Part shown: positions 58,801 through 64,000 of the stretch, in pieces
How the letters are laid out: every line of letters begins with the position of its first letter
Numbering within the stretch: the stretch's first letter is position 1
Assembly: GCA_954871525.1 (NCBI GenBank)
Contig: OX940863.1
Span: forward strand, 21,650,001-21,714,000
Direction of reading: 5' to 3'
DNA from: Parietaria judaica
Taxonomy: Eukaryota; Streptophyta; Magnoliopsida; Rosales; Urticaceae
Length of the DNA stretch: 64,000 nt
Position numbers and translations under genes: made by a program
The notes under the pieces: generated by a model
Told to the model about the DNA's origin: nothing
The model's input: the letters and a program-made list of their open reading frames with translations, nothing else
Database searches by the model: none

Positions 58801-60970
58801 ACGTTTTTTAATTGATGACTTATGAATACAAAAAGATAGTTGATATTCGATTGATCTATAATTCTATATACATGCATTACATAGATTGATTTTCTTTTTC
58901 TTTTTAAAGCTAAATTAATGTCTCTTAGTACTTTTTTTGTATTAGTTGCTTCATACACTTTCTTCTAGGAAAATACAATTATTTTCCCTTTAACAAATTG
59001 TTTTTTTTTTAATGTTTTCCATAATTTATTTATGTTAGGATTTTTGTTTTCTAGACTTTTAGTGTTCATTCAACTTTTTGGTTAGATTTTTTAGATAATT
59101 TTTCATGTTTATATGTACGGATACACATACTATAATTTTGTACCTATTTCTTTTGTTTTTCATCCTAAATTTTATTTATTATTCTTTAGATTAATTTGTT
59201 GTGAAATATTTCTCTCTCTATATATATGGGAAATTTTTTGGGTACGGATGTCTATACAATTAACTCATTATCGATTATATATATATTATATTCATTTTCT
59301 TAAAATTCCTTTTACTTTAGCATTTGGGATTCTTGCTTTGGGATTTTTAATATTGAAAATTTAGATTTTTTAAGAATTTAGAATTTTTTTGACACAATAA
59401 GATCAATGGATTCAGATTTCAAATTTTCTTAGATTTTATATTTTTTTCGTTAAAATATAATGTCTTTTTAGACCTTTGAATTCTTTACATAATGTGACCT
59501 AGAAAATAAACAACTCTTTTATTAAGAAGAGGAATCGTTTATAACTTATTGAAGATTGACGCATTGATGACTTAATTGTTCTTAATGAACAAACCATTCA
59601 TTTTTCTCTCTCTTTTTTTTTTATTCTTTCAAAAAATTAATTTTTTTAAAGATCATCAAAATATAAAATATAATGACATGCATAATACATAGTAAAAAGT
59701 CACATGTAATAATAAGACAGTGGAAAATCAAGTATAATTGAGGAGAGATAAGAAAAAATGAGAATTTTTTTACAATACACCATAAACTCACTTATTAAAT
59801 CTCTTCATTCAATAACATAATTTTTCAAATTTATTTTTTGCAACTTTAACCACAATAATCTACCAAACACCCAATTCTTCTATTCTTTTCAAATATTTTC
59901 ATAATCTACAAAACACACAATTTCTCTATTCTTTTCAAATAATTTCACTTTGAAAAGTGGAAAACAATTTCCAAGAAAGAATACCAAACAGGCAAGCTTT
60001 TTATAGTTCATTCATTGTTGTATAATTTCTTTTTCACGGTAAATTATATAAAAAAATACTTCAACATTATTTTTTCTCGATTACAATTTTTTTTTTTACA
60101 TTTTTTTGTTTTCCCTTTTCTTTAAACACGTCTTCCTTTGAGTATAAAATTTAATGTTCCAAATTTTGTCACAAAGGTGCAAGTATATAAAAATTATGTA
60201 AAGTGATATGTGCGAGTTATAGCGATAATCGGGTGATTAAAGCTCAATAATCGGTCGATTTCGCTCGATAATCGCCGGAAACGGCCTTCTCGATAAATAT
60301 TCACTGATAATAATTCTCGTTTTATATTGGTGATAATCGGAAGACTTTTTCGGTTTTTTTTTTAAAAGTTAGTCTTGATTGGGGTAAAAATACCAATTAA
60401 ACTTTAGGTTAATTGCGATTAAAATACTCAACCTTTGGCAATATTATCCGATAGGTACCCAACCTCAATAAATGTAAGCGAAAGTACTTAACATTGCACT
60501 TTTGTTGCCGATCAACTAACGCCGTTGGACACCTGCCTACATGGCCGTTAGGCAGTCTCATGTGGCGTGCCACGTTAGGTACTTATTATTCTCTTTTTTT
60601 ATGAATGATATATGAGACTTATTATTCTCCTATTAGAAACCGATTCTTCTACCAAGCAATTTTCAAGCTAAACCTGTAAAAATGCGGCTTTGTATGTCAT
60701 GTTGAGTAAAATATCATACCTCAAAACGAAATAAAATAGTACAAACTTACAAAGATATCCTTCAAATCAAATAAATTTACGACATATAAATTTATAAAAA
60801 AAAAATCAAAATTATCCTTATAAACAATTTAAAACTTTATATTTACTGAAACAATTTTCTTCTTCTCTTTATCTTTAATAAATTAATAATTAAATATAAA
60901 ATCAACTTTAAAAAATATATTATTAAAATTACAAATACCAAACAAAAATAACCATCGGTTTTTGTTTTAA
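58801..60970. other. AT-rich intergenic DNA
   Basis: At 60210-60360, phrases such as gataatcgg and cgataatcgcc recur. At 60380-60600 lie phrases like those in the nearby MITE (aatac.ca, acgccgttgg), probably a decayed relative. No gene is seen. Confidence 0.4.
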
Positions 60971-60976
60971 AGATAA

Positions 60977-61446
60977 GGGTTAATGACGGCGAAAATACCC
61001 AAAGTTTAGTCAAAGAACTCTTCGTGTACCCAAAGTTTAAAAGTGGTGGCAAAAAATACCCAAAGTCACATTTGGGGAGTTGACCACTCCATTCTCGTAA
61101 CGCCGTTAACTTACCCGTTAACTCTGACCACGTGGACACATCTATTTTGTTAACTGTAATCATTAGGGGTTTAATTAGTTGTATTAAATAGTATTAATTA
61201 AGGGTTTAATTCGTTGTTTTGTCGTAAACGAGGCTGATATGAGCTCGTCCACGTGGCAAAATTTGTTATGTCATCAACCCACGTTTGTCCACGTGGCTAG
61301 AGTTAACGGGTAAGTTAACGCCGTTTCGAGAATGGAGTGATCAACTCCTCAAATGCGACTTTGGGTATTTTTGCCACCACTTTTAAAATTTAAGTACACG
61401 AGGGATTCTTTGACCAAATTTTAGGTATTTTCGCCATCATTAACCC
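60977..61446. mobile_element. Foldback Mutator-type MITE, 470 bp
   Basis: Terminal inverted repeats of about 170 bp begin gggttaatga(c/t)ggcgaaa on both sides and include gtggtggcaaaaa.taccc and cgttaacttacccgttaact. A perfect 9-bp target duplication, taaagataa, flanks it at 60968-60976 and 61447-61455, the hallmark of Mutator-like elements. Nearly the whole element can fold into one hairpin. It lies about 200 bp upstream of the SKP1 start codon. Confidence 0.95.
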
Positions 61447-61535
61447 TAAAGATAAAAGGGATATTATCTTCTTCCGAAAATCTGTATCAAATTTGGTTTC
61501 CCAAATCCTAATCCAATTAGATTAAATAAAATGTG

Positions 61536-61547
61536 TATATATATATA
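61536..61547 (+). promoter_or_regulatory. TATA box of the SKP1 gene
   Basis: A tatatatata stretch lies about 115 bp upstream of the SKP1 ATG, followed by a CT-rich leader. Confidence 0.6.
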
Positions 61548-61655
61548 GGGCATGCGAGCTTCATTAGACGCATTCATTCGCTCTCACTTTCTCTAATCTC
61601 TCTCTAGAAGCAAGCAAATCCCTGTCTTCTCTCATCAACACAGAGACTGACGGAG

Positions 61656-62758
61656 ATGTCGAAGATCACGCTTAGGAGCTCCGATGGAGCGACGTTCGAG
61701 GTGGAGCAGGCGGTGGCCATGGAGTCTCAGGCGATCAAGCACATGATCGAGGACGACTGCGTCGGCAACGGAGTCCCCCTCCCCAACGTCACCAGCCAGA
61801 TTCTCTCCAGGGTCATCGAGTACTGCAAGAAGCACGTCGATGCTGCGACGCCCGAGCCCGACTCGTCCGCCGCCGCGCCGACCCCCGAAGACCTCAAGAA
61901 CTGGGACGCCGAGTTCGTCAAGGTCGACCAGGCCACGCTCTTCGATCTCATCCTGGTAGGGTTTCCCGTTTCTTGATTGATTTGGTTGATCGATTTTCTT
62001 AATCTGTTTGATAAATATTATTTTTCTGCGATTTGAGTTAGGGCTTTTGGGATGAGAATTACGGGTTTTTTCTCTTTTGGTTATTGAATCAATTACACAT
62101 TCGGCGTAGGATTTGTAATTTAGGAATAAGCTCGTGTCATCTGTTTGTGTGAATTTGTGCTGTGTTCAAACTATAATCTTGATACCGTTTGTGCTTGCGG
62201 ATAACGAAAATTTCGTGTGGTGAACAAATATACGCACACATTACTAGTATCTAATTGTTTCGTTTTCCATTGATTTCGTGTGGTGAATAAATATACGAAC
62301 ACATTACTAGTATCTAATTGTTTCGTTTTCCATTGTGAATAAATATACGCACATATTACTAGTATCTAATTGTTTCGTTTTCCATTGATTTCGTGTGGTG
62401 AATAAATATACGCACACATTACTAGTATCTAATTGTTTCGTTTTCCATTGATTTCGTGTGGTGAATAAATATACACACACATTACTAGTATCTAATTATT
62501 TCGTTTTCCATTGATTTCGTGTGGTGAATAAATATACGCACACATTACTAGTATCTAATTGTTTCGTCTTGGGCGTGTTTGTAGGCTGCTAACTACTTGA
62601 ACATCAAGAGCTTGTTGGACCTGACGTGCCAGGCGGTGGCAGACATGATCAAGGACAAGTCCCCGGAGGAGATTCGCACGACGTTCAACATCAAGAACGA
62701 CTTCACGCCCGAGGAAGAGGAGGAGATTCGCCGGGAAAACCAATGGGCCTTCGAGTAG
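61656..62758 (+). CDS. SKP1: SKP1-like protein (SCF ubiquitin ligase adaptor)
   Basis: Two exons, 61656-61955 and 62585-62758, give 157 residues, the standard size and split for plant SKP1/ASK. Exon 1 encodes the POZ-like fold ([44 protein letters not shown]). Exon 2 encodes the Skp1 C-terminal domain that binds F-box proteins ([45 protein letters not shown]) and ends NQWAFE. It bridges CUL1 and F-box proteins in the nucleus and cytosol. No defect is seen. A partial copy of exon 1 lies at 43.3 kb. The ATG follows the CT-rich leader and gives the conserved N-terminus. Confidence 0.97.
62208..62570. repeat. 63-bp minisatellite in the SKP1 intron, about 6 copies
   Basis: Each unit reads gtgtggtgaataaatatacg, cacacattactagtatctaa, ttgtttcgttttccattgat. 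Copies start near 62215, 62278, 62331 (shortened), 62392, 62455 and 62518. The last runs to about 15 bp before the splice acceptor. Confidence 0.95.
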
Positions 62759-62916
62759 ACGCATAGTTAGGACTTGGGACCCGAGCAATTTTCTTTCTAG
62801 TACTAATTTTTGGTAGATTTTCTCTTAACCTATATTTTTGTACATTTTGGTAATTAAGTAATTAGTTATGTATTTAAATAGATATTGATTAAATGAAGGG
62901 TTAACGTGAGTACTAA
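62759..62916. other. SKP1 3' flank
   Basis: AT-rich probable 3' UTR and flank; no further feature. Confidence 0.5.
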
Positions 62917-63214
62917 TCTATATATATTTAAAAGGAGAGTTTTTGAGGTTTGATGTGGCAAATTAGATAAGCTAAGATTTTGAAATCCTCTTTTTCAGAT
63001 TTTTTTTTTATCTAAAACTTAATACTCTGATCGATTACTATCAAATGTACAAAGACACTCTTTTTGCATTCCAGATCATTAAATACCCATTTATCCAAAA
63101 CATTTATTTGGTGATATGAAGCTAAATATATATAACGTGTTGTATTTATTAGTAAAATGTTACTGAATATAGTATGCCAAAAGTCTGTAAAGAAAAATTG
63201 AAAAGAATAACTAC
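62917..63214 (+). mobile_element. Helitron 5' end, interrupted or truncated
   Basis: tctatatatatttaaaagga followed by gagtttttgaggtttgatgtg matches the 5' style of plant Helitrons and resembles the end at 51910. The sequence is cut at 63215 by an LTR. No 3' end is in view. Confidence 0.6.
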
Positions 63215-63417
63215 TGTTATAAATACCAAGATTTGGTAGATGTCAATATTAGAGAGTCAACTATAGTCATGAATGTAATATTCTCATTTATTATGTTTCC
63301 TATTCTTCATCTCCCTTAGCCCTATAAATAGAGGCTTGTTCATTGTAACACACTCTCAATGCAATAATACTCTTTATTTCCTTGTCTCTCAATCTCTCTC
63401 GTTCTTAGTTTATAACA
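63215..63417 (+). mobile_element. Short LTR (203 bp), Ty1-copia type, possibly TRIM
   Basis: It starts TGTTATAAA and ends TTTATAACA, a perfect 9-bp inverted terminal match with TG...CA borders. It contains a TATA box (tataaata, 63323-63330) and the conserved start of the next segment. The LTR is short, so a TRIM is possible. No second LTR lies in the window. Confidence 0.82.
63323..63330 (+). promoter_or_regulatory. TATA box of the LTR
   Basis: tataaata inside the LTR, the expected place for the retroelement promoter. Confidence 0.6.
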
Positions 63418-64000
63418 CGTTATCAGCACGAGGTTCTAACCGATTGAGGTAATGGTCTCCGTATGATATAATTCCTTATTCTTCTTGTTCTTGCAATGAT
63501 GGCGACACAACGATAAATTTCTTGTAAGAAATTCAATCATAAAGCCTAGCAATTTTTGTTCGTATTCATGTGATGATAGTCGTATGTGGAATCATTTGAT
63601 CGACCCACTAAACCTAGCAAAATTCATTTTTCATTATTCTTTCTTCTCTTTTATTTTTGCAATGATGGTAAATGGATGTTATTGGAAAAATCCACTCCAA
63701 ATCCCTAGCAAAACCATATTCACTTTCATTGTTAATCGATTCTTATATTATCATCTTCATGTTCATATTAAAATAATCTCTGTGATCATCATGTGTCGAT
63801 TTTTCTAAATATATTTTGCCAATATTTCTTTATTTCAAAATTATTCACATACAACAATATATATTATATCAATATATATATATATTGATATACTTGCGTA
63901 CAATCTTTATGAAATCAAAAGATTTCTATATTTATTATTATTATTAGAGTTAATGAAATGAGATTTTGTTATATATAAATGTTTATTATCTATACGGATT
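63418..64000 (+). mobile_element. Start of a copia-type retroelement interior, incomplete
   Basis: cgttatcagcacgaggttct directly follows the LTR and resembles the conserved post-LTR (primer-site) phrase seen in plant copia elements. The following 570 bp are AT-rich without a gag frame before the window ends. Confidence 0.6.

Noticed and set aside
1..64000. tRNA, rRNA, snoRNA and organelle insertions
   Set aside because: No tRNA B-box context, rRNA block or organelle gene was recognised by eye; a covariance-model scan would be decisive.

Overview
The window looks like nuclear DNA of a dicot plant. It is AT-rich, its genes carry GT-AG introns, and it holds plant-specific families: a GPI-anchored arabinogalactan peptide, a phytocyanin relic, an SPA (suppressor of phyA) protein, a DUF1221 kinase-like protein and a plant SKP1. 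It is also full of plant transposons. No bacterial, organellar or viral block was recognised. Exon borders were set by eye from splice sites, reading phase and remembered family alignments.

Layout. 1.1-1.6 kb: phytocyanin-like pseudogene (-). 2.0-3.0 kb: small twin-CX9C (CHCH) gene (+). 3.9-4.8 kb: AG-peptide gene (-) with a TATA box. 9.2-11.8 kb: eight-exon nucleotide-sugar transporter gene (-). 12.8-17.4 kb: a mosaic of Helitron RPA-like and helicase relics, a stray exon, a second copy of the transporter's first exon, about 15 copies of a 132-133-bp tandem repeat, and a LINE RNase H fragment. 17.9-22.4 kb: a complete 4500-bp hAT transposon with 8-bp target duplications and a near-intact but probably dead transposase. 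22.8-23.2 kb: an unrecognised GC-rich reading frame. 26.4-28.6 kb: DUF1221 pseudokinase gene (+). 29.6-35.2 kb: SPA gene (-), seven exons, one in-frame stop codon. 37-40.3 kb: retroelement-like and repeat-rich DNA. 41.7 kb: hAT MITE. 42.7-49.7 kb: candidate Helitron with a SKP1 gene fragment and a nested Tourist-type MITE. 49.8-54.5 kb: retroelement pieces, more hAT MITEs and another Helitron 5' end. 54.8-56.4 kb: coiled-coil gene with a SUMO-interacting-motif-like segment (+). 57.8-58.5 kb: unrecognised multi-exon model. 61.0-61.4 kb: foldback Mutator-type MITE. 61.7-62.8 kb: SKP1 gene (+). 62.9-64 kb: Helitron 5' end interrupted by a copia-type LTR.

The host genes do not form a pathway. SPA (a COP1 E3 ligase partner) and SKP1 (an SCF E3 ligase adaptor) both act in ubiquitination, but this looks like coincidence. 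The clearest theme is capture and copying of gene pieces: the transporter exon at 14.7 kb and the SKP1 piece at 43.3 kb both have their likely parent genes inside this window.
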